This document shows, piece by piece, positions 27,558 to 36,790 of a stretch of DNA of 59,993 bases. Numbering within the stretch: position 1 is the first letter of the stretch; each line of letters starts with the position of its first letter. The DNA comes from Thermoproteota archaeon (GTDB lineage: Archaea > Thermoproteota > Nitrososphaeria_A > Caldarchaeales > Calditenuaceae). The translations under genes and the position numbers were made by a program. Location of the stretch: assembly GCA_030550155.1 (NCBI GenBank), contig JAUQPZ010000001.1, positions 64,974 to 124,966 of the forward strand, in the 5' to 3' direction. The notes beneath the pieces were generated by a model, which did no database searches, was not told the origin of the DNA, and worked only from the letters and a program-made list of their open reading frames with translations.

Positions 27558-28823
27558 TCAGACAAGCTCTCTTTTAGCGATTGCCGCCTCATGCGCAATG
27601 TATGTGTGAGGCGCTATTCTCGCATTCGTTAACATAGACCCCTTCTCGACGAGGGCATTGTCCCCGATAATGCTTAACCCCATTATCACAGTGGGCTCTG
27701 TCCTTGTGGAAAGGATTTTTGCATGTCTGGCCACGATAGAGTCTTGGATGTATGCGCCCTCACCAACATATACTCTGTCATGAATTGCTGAGCGCTCAAT
27801 TGTGACACTATCACCGATGTAGCAATAATTATCTACACAGGAGTCCGAGATTATAACATCATCACCTATCTGGCAATGTCTACCAATCAAGACATTACCC
27901 TCTATCCTGATCTTGCCCTCCTTAACCTTCCGTAAGATCTCCTCTTTTCTCCGTAGCGCAGCCTGGCTCTGCCCAAGTATCCAGAGCCTCGAGCCCCCCG
28001 ATTCATAGATGGGCTCGGCGAAAAAACCATTCATTAACCCACTATTCATGATCCTGTTCATTGATTGGAGATAGAGCTCGGGTGTCCCCACATCGTACCA
28101 GTCTCCCTTAATCTCGTAGGCATAGACTCTAAATCCTTTCTGAATCAAGTAGGGAATTAGATCCATGCCGAAGTCGAGTCTCCTGAGTGTCGCTTTTCTC
28201 GCTCTGAGGTCAGGGTCAGGACAGATCCGCTTCGCATCCCTGGAGAACAAGTAGATTCCGGTGCTGGCCAGGTTTGATGGTGCCTCTTCGCGGCGCGGCT
28301 TCTCCACAAAACCGCTGACCCTGCCCTTCCCGTCGACTTCTACAACACCATAGGCTGAGGGGTCTGACACTCGTGTGACTGCTATTGTCGTGAAGGCGGA
28401 GTTTTCTTCGTGAAATTGTAAAAGGTCTTCAAGATCTATATTGAATATAATGTCTCCCTGAGCTACAATCACGGGATTATCGAGGCCATAATACTCTAAG
28501 TTTATTAGGAAGCTATCCGCGCTGCCTACGTCATCGATGTTTGGCTGATATTTTATGGATATCCTTGGGTCTAGCCCGTATTTTGACGATATACCGTAGC
28601 CTTCTTGAAAATAGTCGAAAAGAGACCTATAGTTAACATACCCCTTAACCCCAAAGATAAAGTTTCTAACGCCCTGCCGGGCCAGGTGAATAATAGTATA
28701 TTCGATTAGCGGCCTACCCAAGAATCTGACAAGAGCCTTCGAAACCTCTAGCGTAAGAGGCTGCAGCCTCTTCGCCGCGCCACCCACGGGGATAAACGCG
28801 TAAATGTCGGGTAACTGAGCCAA
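27558..28823 (-). CDS. Sugar-1-phosphate nucleotidyltransferase with left-handed beta-helix
   Basis: A 421-residue protein. The N-terminal nucleotidyltransferase carries the modified signature PVGGAAKRLQPLT (usual form GxGxRLxPLT), VAQGDIIFN, GVVEVDGKGRVSGFVEKP and GDWYDVGTP. The C-terminal 130 residues contain hexapeptide repeats (VLIGRHCQIGDDVIIS, YIGDSVTIE, RVYVGEGAYI). It probably makes NDP-glucose, NDP-mannose or UDP-GlcNAc for glycan synthesis. An N-terminal Ala-Lys substitution within the P-loop-like motif is a mild oddity. Confidence 0.85.
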   Translation of the reverse strand: MAQLPDIYAFIPVGGAAKRLQPLTLEVSKALVRFLGRPLIEYTIIHLARQGVRNFIFGVKGYVNYRSLFDYFQEGYGISSKYGLDPRISIKYQPNIDDVGSADSFLINLEYYGLDNPVIVAQGDIIFNIDLEDLLQFHEENSAFTTIAVTRVSDPSAYGVVEVDGKGRVSGFVEKPRREEAPSNLASTGIYLFSRDAKRICPDPDLRARKATLRRLDFGMDLIPYLIQKGFRVYAYEIKGDWYDVGTPELYLQSMNRIMNSGLMNGFFAEPIYESGGSRLWILGQSQAALRRKEEILRKVKEGKIRIEGNVLIGRHCQIGDDVIISDSCVDNYCYIGDSVTIERSAIHDRVYVGEGAYIQDSIVARHAKILSTRTEPTVIMGLSIIGDNALVEKGSMLTNARIAPHTYIAHEAAIAKRELV

Positions 28824-28922
28824 CCCTGATCATTATAATAATCTTGAAGCTTGATAAGTGTTACTCTCAATCGCCACAAAAAAATAAATCATAGATGCGA
28901 TAAAATGTAAGATGTCGAGAAT

Positions 28923-29300
28923 TTGAAAAGGCTTAGCCCGCGAGAATTGAGAAGAATGCAGGACAGGATGTTGAGTAGTCTCGGACTCTCAATGGAGGAG
29001 CTTGGAACTGCCAAGGAGGTCACTATACAGCTGGAAAACAAGATCATCAGGATTGAGGGGGCTACTGTTGTCTATATAGACTCTCCAACGGGACGGATTT
29101 ACCAGATTGTGGGCGGCCGAGAAATAGAATCGGCTCCTGCCGTGGAAGTTGAGAAGCATGCCTATGAGCCGACTCCGGAAGATGTAGCGCTTGTGGCTAG
29201 CCAAGCAGGCGTAGATGAGGAGGCCGCAAGAGGAGCGCTGATAGAGGCGGGAGGCGACTTAGCTAGAGCAATACTTAGCCTCAAGGCTAAGAAGCTGTAG
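28923..29300 (+). CDS. nac: Nascent polypeptide-associated complex protein (NAC)
   Basis: A 125-residue protein. The NAC beta-barrel spans about residues 27-75 (KEVTIQLENKIIRIEGATVV, GRIYQIVGG). A C-terminal UBA domain covers about 84-122 (TPEDVALVASQAGVDEEAARGAL is its first two helices). It starts with TTG at 28923; an ATG ten nucleotides upstream meets a stop after four codons. NAC binds ribosomes and shields nascent chains. Its last 14 nt overlap the convergent regulator gene. Confidence 0.9.
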   Translation: MKRLSPRELRRMQDRMLSSLGLSMEELGTAKEVTIQLENKIIRIEGATVVYIDSPTGRIYQIVGGREIESAPAVEVEKHAYEPTPEDVALVASQAGVDEEAARGALIEAGGDLARAILSLKAKKL

Positions 29301-31041
29301 CACGCTGTTGCGGGGAGACATGTAGAAGTATGGGAAGAGAGGCCAGCATGTCTTGAAATGGCTCCATGCCCTGCTGCTTCACCATAATCTTCACCGTATC
29401 GTCGTCTATGATTAATTGCCCCATTAAACGCACAATCTCCCTCAGTTGCTCAGTATCTAAGCTTATCAACATCTCTGCTAAATTGTTTGCATATTCAGAG
29501 AGCTGGATGCTAGTGTTTGTCCCCTCAAATCGCCTGGGCAACATAAGCTCGTCTATCGAGTGCATCCTCTCTGATAATGATCGGGGCCACTTTGAAGCCA
29601 ATATCGCCTTGCCGCGAAGAGAAACTACATTATCTGCGGCTTTCGACAAGATATTAAGCACCTTACACATACTACGATACTTATCCTCCATAGATCTGGG
29701 CTCCAAAAACAGCTTCAAAGCCTCGACCAGCCCCACCGGCGCCAGAAGGTAATATAGCCGTGTCTTTGAACCAATCCTCTGAATTCTCTGGAGGTACTGT
29801 GTGCTACGATGCAGATACTTGGCAAGACTCTCGAAAGTCTCCGTCGCCCTAGCCAACAGAGAGGATTCATTAAAACCGTTTAAGGTTACCAGCCTCATCA
29901 AGTTTATACCAATGAACGCATGGATTGCGAAGCCCTCTTGGGAAACCATCTGAACTGCGTATTGTGTCATCTTAACCTTCGAGTCTTGGCACAGGGTGCA
30001 GAGAAACGGCTGAGATAAGCTGGATGGAAGCCCCACCCGCACAACATCTGCTAACCCGCAAAAACTCAAAAAGCGCTGAAATCGAGCGTCGCCTTTAAAG
30101 GTTGAAGACCCCTCCACGATCTTTCGGGGTTGGGCTTCAATTACGCGGTAAACTACTTGGGGTAAACCGAAGCTGGAGTAAGGGATGTGAGGTGCCTCCT
30201 GAGAAGAGTGGCTTGTGGCTACTAAGTCGTTGAATACCATGCCCGCTAGCTTTATGCTTTGTGATAAATCCGTTATGTCGAGGGACAAGCTGTAGACGTG
30301 CGTGATGCTCCAGGAGGGATAGAGTATGTCGATCTCTCCCATGAAGTATTGGTTCCTGATCTGTCGTGGGAAGAGTCTCTCGACTACAAGTCTGTTCATG
30401 ACTGTATGGTGGACGTATCGGTTGAATGACGCTATATCATTACTGTCCACTGAGCGTTGAAACGCCTTGAAGAGCTCATATAGGGATGGAGTTGTAGGGG
30501 AGATGTTCGAAAGCTTCTCTATGGAGACTTGGCTGTTTACGAGTTCAAGCCTCGTTAAATCGTCGATCAGCCATCTTTGTATTGGTGTTTCACGAAGCTC
30601 TTCCAGCCTTTTCTCCACGAGAATGCCTACCCGCCGAGCTAGGTCTGGAGGCAGTTGCAGCGCCTCAGATATGAACTCTGCTACGCTGTTTCTGTTAACA
30701 ACTTCCATCGAATAATCAAATCTCTGAGCGACTATTCCGCCGCCGTGAGAAACGCCGGTGAATCTGGTTAAAACTTCGACGACGTTCTTGCCCAATGGGG
30801 TGAGGGAGTAGAGGCGTGTCTTGTTTGAGTATGCAACCAGCCCCGCGCGTAAAAGTGTCTTAATGTGATAGGTGAATTTCCCGACATTCTTCGAATCCTT
30901 CAACCCTAAATACTTGATGAGCTCTGAGAAGCTCATCTGCGATGTGTTTAGAGCCTCTATAATCGAGAGCCGAATAGGAGATGAAATTGCCCGGGCGATG
31001 CGTGTAACCTCAGCTTTCTCACCGCCTCCCCATACAAGCAT
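29287..31041 (-). CDS. Winged-helix protein with ATP-cone-like and degenerate NrdD-like regions
   Basis: A 584-residue protein. Residues 10-95 form an ArsR-type winged helix (ISSPIRLSIIEAL, FTYHIKTLLRAGLVAY). Residues about 112-170 have the helical pattern of an ATP-cone (LPPDLARRVGILVEKRLEEL, then LIDDLTRLELVN). From about 205 the order of motifs recalls class III ribonucleotide reductase. MGEIDIL (234-240) corresponds to the NrdD GDIHIHDL block and IGINLMRL (377-384) to its TINLPR block. The cysteine expected after the IHDL block and a C-terminal glycyl-radical site are not seen, so catalysis is unlikely. A nucleotide-sensing regulator is my inference. It overlaps the NAC 3' end by 14 nt. 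Confidence 0.65.
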   Translation of the reverse strand: MLVWGGGEKAEVTRIARAISSPIRLSIIEALNTSQMSFSELIKYLGLKDSKNVGKFTYHIKTLLRAGLVAYSNKTRLYSLTPLGKNVVEVLTRFTGVSHGGGIVAQRFDYSMEVVNRNSVAEFISEALQLPPDLARRVGILVEKRLEELRETPIQRWLIDDLTRLELVNSQVSIEKLSNISPTTPSLYELFKAFQRSVDSNDIASFNRYVHHTVMNRLVVERLFPRQIRNQYFMGEIDILYPSWSITHVYSLSLDITDLSQSIKLAGMVFNDLVATSHSSQEAPHIPYSSFGLPQVVYRVIEAQPRKIVEGSSTFKGDARFQRFLSFCGLADVVRVGLPSSLSQPFLCTLCQDSKVKMTQYAVQMVSQEGFAIHAFIGINLMRLVTLNGFNESSLLARATETFESLAKYLHRSTQYLQRIQRIGSKTRLYYLLAPVGLVEALKLFLEPRSMEDKYRSMCKVLNILSKAADNVVSLRGKAILASKWPRSLSERMHSIDELMLPRRFEGTNTSIQLSEYANNLAEMLISLDTEQLREIVRLMGQLIIDDDTVKIMVKQQGMEPFQDMLASLPILLHVSPQQRATAS

Positions 31042-31143
31042 GCCGATATCCGATGACCTCTGCTTAAGCTTATACGTGTCGGTCCGCGAAATACCTTAAA
31101 TTACCCTAATAAGCGAGAATAATTGAAGGAGAATCACTAGCGG

Positions 31144-31217
31144 GGGCCCGTAGCTCAGCCAGGTGGAGCGGCCGGCTCATAACCGGTAGGTCGTGGGTTC
31201 GAATCCCACCGGGCCCA
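31144..31217 (+). tRNA. tRNA with CAT anticodon (elongator Met or Ile2)
   Basis: A 74-nt cloverleaf without intron. The acceptor arms GGGCCCG/CGGGCCC pair fully, the discriminator is A, and the anticodon loop is CTCATAA within CCGG/CCGG. The T arm reads GTGGG TTCGAAT CCCAC. The G1-C72 pair argues against the archaeal initiator. A CAT anticodon leaves elongator Met and agmatidinylated Ile2 as options, which the sequence alone does not settle. Confidence 0.92.
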
Positions 31218-31337
31218 ACCGAATAAAAGAACCCCGATACATGCTTCCCCGCTCAACTAACATGTACTCACTTACCTCTTGATACCAGCATGAAACAAAG
31301 GTGAATGTAAAGAGTTAAAAGATATTTGGTGTTGGTT

Positions 31338-31877
31338 TTAACGCCTTCTCCAGTTGACGATGTAGCCTACACCACCTAGGATGACGCCGAGGGCAAGGAC
31401 TATGATGAAGAGAGATATCCAGACCGGGTACCCGAGCGGTATGCCGTAGAAGACATTGACGTGCACCTGCCCCGCGTTCCATCCCCTTCCGCCGACTTCG
31501 GGGGGCAACATCGCAGAGCCTCCGAGATATCCCCCCAGCATCATCAGCCAGGTCGCCCCAACCACTCCAACATTCATCAAAACTAGGTGAAGCCAAGCCA
31601 GTTTATCGGTCAGCCCGCCATACGGCTTCCCAAGTGTAGACTCGATGTATTGGTAGAACAGAGCCGTCACAGCCACTCCCATAACACCTATAATCAGATA
31701 CGTCAGATACCCCATGGTGAACCACATACCTGCAGAGCCGAAGGCTATGACCCTGCTCGGCTCAGGCTTCAAAAAGGTGACCTGCCCAATGACGATATAC
31801 AGTGTCAGCACCGTCGCCAGCGCGCCCTGGATGATAGCGGCCCAGATGAACCTCGACGCCCACTTGCTATATGACAT
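31338..31877 (-). CDS. Five-helix membrane protein, unknown
   Basis: A 179-residue hydrophobic protein with about five membrane helices (near 8-30, 47-72, 92-112, 150-172 and a short one between). The helix MWFTMGYLTYLIIGVMGVAV and WLHLVLMNVG vaguely recall heme-copper oxidase or NorB-like subunits, but no His-pair pattern allows that call. A GGAGGTG sequence lies about 12 nt before the ATG, and an AT-rich promoter (TTAAAATATG) lies upstream. It sits between the tRNA and the pyrophosphatase gene. Confidence 0.6.
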   Translation of the reverse strand: MSYSKWASRFIWAAIIQGALATVLTLYIVIGQVTFLKPEPSRVIAFGSAGMWFTMGYLTYLIIGVMGVAVTALFYQYIESTLGKPYGGLTDKLAWLHLVLMNVGVVGATWLMMLGGYLGGSAMLPPEVGGRGWNAGQVHVNVFYGIPLGYPVWISLFIIVLALGVILGGVGYIVNWRRR

Positions 31878-32130
31878 ATTTACGCGAACACCTCCACATA
31901 TTTTAATTCTATCACCGCATTATTTATTTTTAAAATCATAAATAGCTGCAAAAGTTTGATTAATTATACATTTAAACACATTAAAAACTAAAAACATGGT
32001 TCCAGCCTCTTCCTACTCATCAACCTTTCTTGAGGGCAGGCTTTAAGACGTATTTCCCGAGTCTGCGGGTGGAGGCTGTCTAAAGCTCGGGTCTAAATAC
32101 TCCTCCACCTCATAGTTTAGCTGTAGCTGT
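31878..32130. other. Intergenic, AT-rich, two divergent promoters
   Basis: This 253-nt gap holds no gene that I can see. The left half is strongly AT-rich (31895-32000). A likely box A for the membrane protein gene (minus strand) lies near 31900-31910. TCTAAATAC at about 32092-32100 lies 31 nt before the pyrophosphatase ATG. Confidence 0.45.
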
Positions 32131-34287
32131 ATGGACCCGCTGCTTTTCACTCTCAGCATAGGGATAGTGGGCGCGGTTGCTTCTGTGCTTTTAATAGCTT
32201 ATGTTGAGAGGCTTCCTAAAGGGCCAGACTCTTTCGTCGCGATTTGGCGGGCTATTCGGGAGGGGTCTAGCGCTTATCTCAGGAGGCAGTTTAGGACGAT
32301 TGCGTTGCTGGCTGGAGGAATTGCTGTTCTGATTCTTGTCAGCTTCTCGGCCTTTCCCGCAATTGGTGGATTCGTGTACGGCTTGGCTATGGCTGGGAGT
32401 TTCCTCTTGGGTGTTACTTTCTCGCTTGTCGCGGCCTTTATCGCGATGGACGCAGCCACGAGGGCCAACGTGAGGACCGCTTATGCCGCATCTCATGGGA
32501 GTATGCCGGCGCTACGAGTCGCGACTCTCGGCGGAGCCTCCTTGGGTTTGGCTGTTATAGCCATGAGCCTGCTCGGCCTCTCGATTCTCTACGCCGTCTT
32601 CAGGGACCCTGGCCTGCTCGCGGGCTTCGGGTTTGGAGCCAGCCTCGCAGCTCTTTTCGCCCAGCTTGGAGGCGGCATTTATACAAAGAGCGCGGATATC
32701 GGCGCAGACTTGGTTGGTAAAGTTGAGGCCGGGATTCCTGAGGATGATCCGCGAAATCCTGCGGTTGTGGCTGACCTTGTGGGGGATAACGTTGGAGATG
32801 AGGCTGGTAGGGGTGCAGACCTGTTCGAGTCCGTGACTGCTGAGAACCTAGGAGGTATGATTATTGCGCTAGTGGTCTCGATTATACTCTTCAAGGGCGT
32901 TAACGAGCTCTATGTTGTTACTCCCCTTATCATTAGGGCCTTGGGTGTTGTCGCAACTCTTGTCGGCGTGTTCTGGGCTGTCTCGAGGAAGGGCTTCAGG
33001 GAGGCGATTGGGCCTCTCCGTGAAGGACTATTCATTACAAGCATCTTGGCCGCCGTGATGATGTATATCGCGAGCTGGTATATTTTCGGGCCTAGCGGCT
33101 GGCCCCTTTACTTAACTATGGTGATAGGCCTAGTCGCAGGTGTTCTCATAATGTTTTACAGCGAATTATACACGGGGGTGCGGTCGAGCTACGTCGCTGT
33201 CATTGCTCAGAACTCCCAATCCGGGCCGGCGCTCACAGCGATGAGCGGGCTGTCTACGGGCATGATCTCGTCGATGCTACCTGTCGCCACTGTGGTTGCT
33301 GCGGTGGCGGCATCTTACATTCTTGGAAGCTTCTGGTCTGAGAGTGTTGGTCTCGGAGACCCCCTTCTCGGCGGCATATACGGGACGACCATGGCGACGA
33401 TGGGTATGCTCTCTACCGCCGGGTTCATCTTGACGATGGACGGTGTTGGGCCGATAGTTGATAATGCAGGGGGAATTGCTGAGATGACTAACGCCGAGCC
33501 TGAGATTAGAGAGAGGCTGGAACCCCTTGACGCTCTCGGCAACACAACAAAGGCTCTCACAAAGTCCTATGCCATGGGTTCTGCGGCACTCGCTGCCCTC
33601 CTACTCTTCCAAGCGTTCCTCCTAGAGGTGGCTAGGTATCTTGCCGGAATCTTTGAACTAGGGACTATCGGGGTCGAGGAGGCTGAGAACCTGTTGAAAA
33701 GTGTTGAGGAACTGAGCCAGGGACTCCAGCTCAATTCTCCGGCCATTGTGATAGGCCTCTTCATAGGAGGCATGATACCGTTTCTCTTCTCAGGTCAAGC
33801 GATGAACGCGGTTGCCAAGGGAGCGTATCGAATGGTTGAGGAGGTGAGGAGGCAGTTCGCCTCTATTCCCGGAATTCTGGATGGAACGGGCCGACCTGAG
33901 TATGGTAGATGTGTTGACATATCCACCTCGACAGCCCTGAGGCTCATGGTTACCCCGACACTGACAGTAACACTCGCGCCTATCTTGCTGGGCGTTCTGC
34001 TTGGCTGGAGGGCTGTGGGAGCTCTCGTCATGGGGGCGACCATCAGCGCTATACCTCTGGCGATCCTCGGATTCTATGGCGGCGCCGCCATGGACAACGC
34101 GAAGAAGCTTTTAGAAATTAGTGGAAAGAAGGGGACGGACGCGCATAAGGCGACTGTTGTGGGAGACACTCTCGGAGACCCCATGAAGGACACCTACGCC
34201 CCGAGCCTACACATACTTATCAAGCTGCTTAACACGCTCTCTCTCGTCTTCATACCACTCTTCATGATAGGGCTGCTGCCGCTCTAA
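32131..34287 (+). CDS. hppA: Membrane-bound proton-translocating pyrophosphatase
   Basis: A 718-residue protein with about 16 helices that couples PPi hydrolysis to ion pumping. The active-site loop is GIPEDDPRNPAVVADLVGD followed by NVGDEAGRGADLFES. The usual DCAGMAA is DEAGRGA here, but the catalytic aspartates are kept. The segment GNTTKA has Lys at position 474, the residue that marks potassium-independent H+-PPases. The second Asp-rich motif near the C-terminus (VVGDTLGDPMKDT) is intact. Single gene; its stop interlocks with that of the convergent protease gene. Confidence 0.93.
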   Translation: MDPLLFTLSIGIVGAVASVLLIAYVERLPKGPDSFVAIWRAIREGSSAYLRRQFRTIALLAGGIAVLILVSFSAFPAIGGFVYGLAMAGSFLLGVTFSLVAAFIAMDAATRANVRTAYAASHGSMPALRVATLGGASLGLAVIAMSLLGLSILYAVFRDPGLLAGFGFGASLAALFAQLGGGIYTKSADIGADLVGKVEAGIPEDDPRNPAVVADLVGDNVGDEAGRGADLFESVTAENLGGMIIALVVSIILFKGVNELYVVTPLIIRALGVVATLVGVFWAVSRKGFREAIGPLREGLFITSILAAVMMYIASWYIFGPSGWPLYLTMVIGLVAGVLIMFYSELYTGVRSSYVAVIAQNSQSGPALTAMSGLSTGMISSMLPVATVVAAVAASYILGSFWSESVGLGDPLLGGIYGTTMATMGMLSTAGFILTMDGVGPIVDNAGGIAEMTNAEPEIRERLEPLDALGNTTKALTKSYAMGSAALAALLLFQAFLLEVARYLAGIFELGTIGVEEAENLLKSVEELSQGLQLNSPAIVIGLFIGGMIPFLFSGQAMNAVAKGAYRMVEEVRRQFASIPGILDGTGRPEYGRCVDISTSTALRLMVTPTLTVTLAPILLGVLLGWRAVGALVMGATISAIPLAILGFYGGAAMDNAKKLLEISGKKGTDAHKATVVGDTLGDPMKDTYAPSLHILIKLLNTLSLVFIPLFMIGLLPL

Positions 34288-35468
34288 GGCCTCGAGCTCA
34301 GAGTAACCTCAACATTTATTACATCTCCGCCTCTCAGAACACTTAAGACCACTTTCTGACCAGGATTAGTCCTCTCAACCATGTAGGTTAAGAGGTCGTC
34401 CATGCTCGCCACGGGATTCCCGTCGATCGCAATGATGATGTCGCCCCCCACTCTATAGACTACGCCTGCAACCTCGATGTTCCGATTTCCTCCCCGAATT
34501 CCGGCCCTCTCAGCCGGGCCACCTGCCACCACGTTCTGCACTAGCAACCCCTTCTTGGTAGACAGCCCGAGCTCCTGCGCGACTAAGGAATTGATCTCTG
34601 TCCCAGATATCCCTAAATAACTGTGAGTATATGCGCCTTTCTCTATTAGCACGGGTACAATTCTCTTAACTACGTTGGACGAGATGGCGTATCCTATCCC
34701 TGAGAATCCTCCCGTGGTCGACTCTATGGCTGTGGCCACACCGACCACTTCCCCCTTCATGTTCAGTATGGGGCCGCCTGAGTTCCCCGGGTTAACCGCC
34801 GCGTCTATCTGTATAATTCCAGGTATGAGGTATCCTCTATTCGAAGGCAAAAGTCTACCCTTCTGGCTCACTATACCTGTGGTAACGCTGCCCGTGAGCT
34901 GGAAGGGGTTCCCGATGGCAAGAATCTGCTCACCTATCCTGAGCTCGGTAGAGTTCCCGAGCCTCAAGGGTTTAGCCGAGATCCCCGCGCCTTCCGGCAA
35001 GATTATTTTAAGCACAGCCAAGTCAGTGTCTGGGTCTCTGCCAACTAATGTCGCCCTATACGCGCTACCATCCAAAAAGTAGACATAGAATTCCACACCA
35101 CCCTCCACCACATGGTTATTCGTCACAACGTGCCCCTGCGTGTCGTAGATGAATCCGGAGCCTATCGATTCACCAAACCTATAGATAGTCTTGATCTCGA
35201 CGACCGACTCTTTAGCCTCCTCGTAAATGCTTGTTATGTTCCATTCAACGGTCGTTATGTTTATTTTTGTCCTCCACGTGTTCTCTAGCGATATGGTAGT
35301 TGTTTTTAGATCTTGGAGACTTTTCCTAAGCTCCTCTACTACCCTATTTGCGTTTGCTAGCTGAGAGGAGAGGCTCGCGATCTGCTGCTGCGTATCAATG
35401 AATTGGAAGACCAGCAAAACAGCTAGCGTGAGGGAGACGATGGAAAGGGCTAGAGACGCCTTTTCCAT
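34284..35468 (-). CDS. HtrA/DegP-type membrane-anchored serine protease with PDZ domain
   Basis: About 394 residues from the ATG at 35468, chosen because GGGGGGAGGT precedes it at good spacing; an ATG at 35489 directly follows the upstream stop. One N-terminal helix (about 5-25) and a coiled segment lead to the trypsin-like fold. The catalytic triad is H119 (TNNHVVEG), D149 (DTDLAVL) and S230 (NPGNSGGP). A PDZ domain fills about residues 290-394. It probably acts outside the membrane in protein quality control. It is cotranscribed with the asparagine-synthase-like gene. Confidence 0.92.
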   Translation of the reverse strand: MEKASLALSIVSLTLAVLLVFQFIDTQQQIASLSSQLANANRVVEELRKSLQDLKTTTISLENTWRTKINITTVEWNITSIYEEAKESVVEIKTIYRFGESIGSGFIYDTQGHVVTNNHVVEGGVEFYVYFLDGSAYRATLVGRDPDTDLAVLKIILPEGAGISAKPLRLGNSTELRIGEQILAIGNPFQLTGSVTTGIVSQKGRLLPSNRGYLIPGIIQIDAAVNPGNSGGPILNMKGEVVGVATAIESTTGGFSGIGYAISSNVVKRIVPVLIEKGAYTHSYLGISGTEINSLVAQELGLSTKKGLLVQNVVAGGPAERAGIRGGNRNIEVAGVVYRVGGDIIIAIDGNPVASMDDLLTYMVERTNPGQKVVLSVLRGGDVINVEVTLSSRP

Positions 35469-35489
35469 AATTCTACCTCCCCCCTTCAT

Positions 35490-36764
35490 TTAGACGGAGA
35501 GCCTCTTTAAGGCTCTCTCAATACCTGTTCCATACTGGGCTGCCTTCTTTTCAATCATAGCCACATCTTCATGCAGCCCTGCGAGCTTTGCAACCATCCT
35601 TAAGACCACTTTCCTCACACCTCTGGAAACCTTGAATTGGAGCGGCATTTTATATGCATTCTTGACGATTCGTTCATCTAGGTAGGGTGTGGTCATGAGG
35701 CATCCAGCAAGGCAAGCAGAGCCGTAATCTCTCGGAATACTCCTATACCAGAGGCTCTCGGCGTCACGCCTCATCTCCGACTCCGCTTTAATAGCCTCGC
35801 CGCGGTCCACTAGACGGAGATACTTAATGTATCCGCCAAAAAGCTCATCAGCCCCCTGACCGGATATCAACTGTCTACGACCATTCTCGGCGGAGCACTT
35901 TGAGCCCTCATAAACTAAAACAGCTAAAGCCTTATCCATCTTGCTCGGTAGCTCTAAGTTCTTCATTAAGTGGCTGATGGAGGTTCTCAGGGATTCCTCT
36001 GTTAGCTCTATGGGGAGATAGTCGGCCCCTATGACACTTGCCGCCCGCTTGGAAGTGGTTAAGTCGTGCGAGCCTTTCATGCCCACGGAGAGCGCAAGGG
36101 GCCTGAGGCCCATGTCCATACATAGCCACAAAAGTAGGGAGCTATCCAGCCCTCCTGAGAACAATATCGAGGGCCTCTTCGCCACAGATTTTTTGATGGA
36201 GTCTGTGAGGGCTTCTAAGAGGAGTTGAGCCTCGCTGTCCAGCGCCTGATGTTCGGTGGGCAGCTCTTGGTTCTGTGCTCCCTTATGGCTCACCTCCACA
36301 GCTCCTGGTGTTAGCCGCACGTCGCTTTTTGGCGGCGAATAAGTGGCCTCACCGAATTCATTATTCACCAGTCGAGGCAGGCTGGAGACCACGACGCAGT
36401 CTTTAGAGAGTTTATAGGCGAGGGGGGGAGAGCCTGTGGGTCCTTGCCTAATCAGGACTCTGTCTCTGCTGACGTGAATTATTGAGGCGAAGGGTGATTC
36501 CTCAATCTCCTCCCTCCCCAGGAGTCTGGAGGGGCTCAGAAACACCACCAACTCTTCACCCTGCTCCACGACAACACTTGATCCTGCGTGATTCACGACG
36601 AGGCATATTTGTCCACGCGTTCCGGCTAGCTCGCTTAGAGAGACGCGTGTATTATCAGCGTAGGTCTCGGTGGTAGGCCACCTATGCGAGAGGCGTAGAA
36701 CGTCATCCACAAATGCAGAGAAACCTGTCTCGTGGCGTGAAAGGGCGGCGAGAATAATAGCCAT
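35490..36764 (-). CDS. Asparagine-synthase-like protein without glutaminase cysteine
   Basis: A 424-residue protein. The C-terminal ATP-pyrophosphatase part carries the PP-loop FSGGLDSSLL (about residues 200-210), and ISGQGADELFGGYIKY fits asparagine synthetase B. The N-terminal 170 residues resemble a reduced Ntn-type domain, but residue 2 is Ala and not Cys, so glutamine hydrolysis is unlikely. It may use ammonia, or form another amide or lactam bond. It is followed without gap (TAAATG) by the HtrA gene. Confidence 0.78.
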   Translation of the reverse strand: MAIILAALSRHETGFSAFVDDVLRLSHRWPTTETYADNTRVSLSELAGTRGQICLVVNHAGSSVVVEQGEELVVFLSPSRLLGREEIEESPFASIIHVSRDRVLIRQGPTGSPPLAYKLSKDCVVVSSLPRLVNNEFGEATYSPPKSDVRLTPGAVEVSHKGAQNQELPTEHQALDSEAQLLLEALTDSIKKSVAKRPSILFSGGLDSSLLLWLCMDMGLRPLALSVGMKGSHDLTTSKRAASVIGADYLPIELTEESLRTSISHLMKNLELPSKMDKALAVLVYEGSKCSAENGRRQLISGQGADELFGGYIKYLRLVDRGEAIKAESEMRRDAESLWYRSIPRDYGSACLAGCLMTTPYLDERIVKNAYKMPLQFKVSRGVRKVVLRMVAKLAGLHEDVAMIEKKAAQYGTGIERALKRLSV

Positions 36765-36790
36765 CCCTGACTACTTACTCGAGGGCTTTA

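Noticed and set aside
31144-31217. Initiator tRNA-Met
   Set aside because: The anticodon is CAT but the acceptor begins with G1-C72 and lacks the weak first pair usual for archaeal initiators. I left it as elongator Met or Ile2.
31338-31877. Heme-copper oxidase subunit
   Set aside because: Hydrophobicity and a few aromatic residues recall such subunits, but the six invariant histidines are not present in any pattern I can identify.
36765-36790. Frameshifted L15e C-terminal tail
   Set aside because: The gap to the next gene is only 27 nt, too short to hold the missing segment of about 45 residues.
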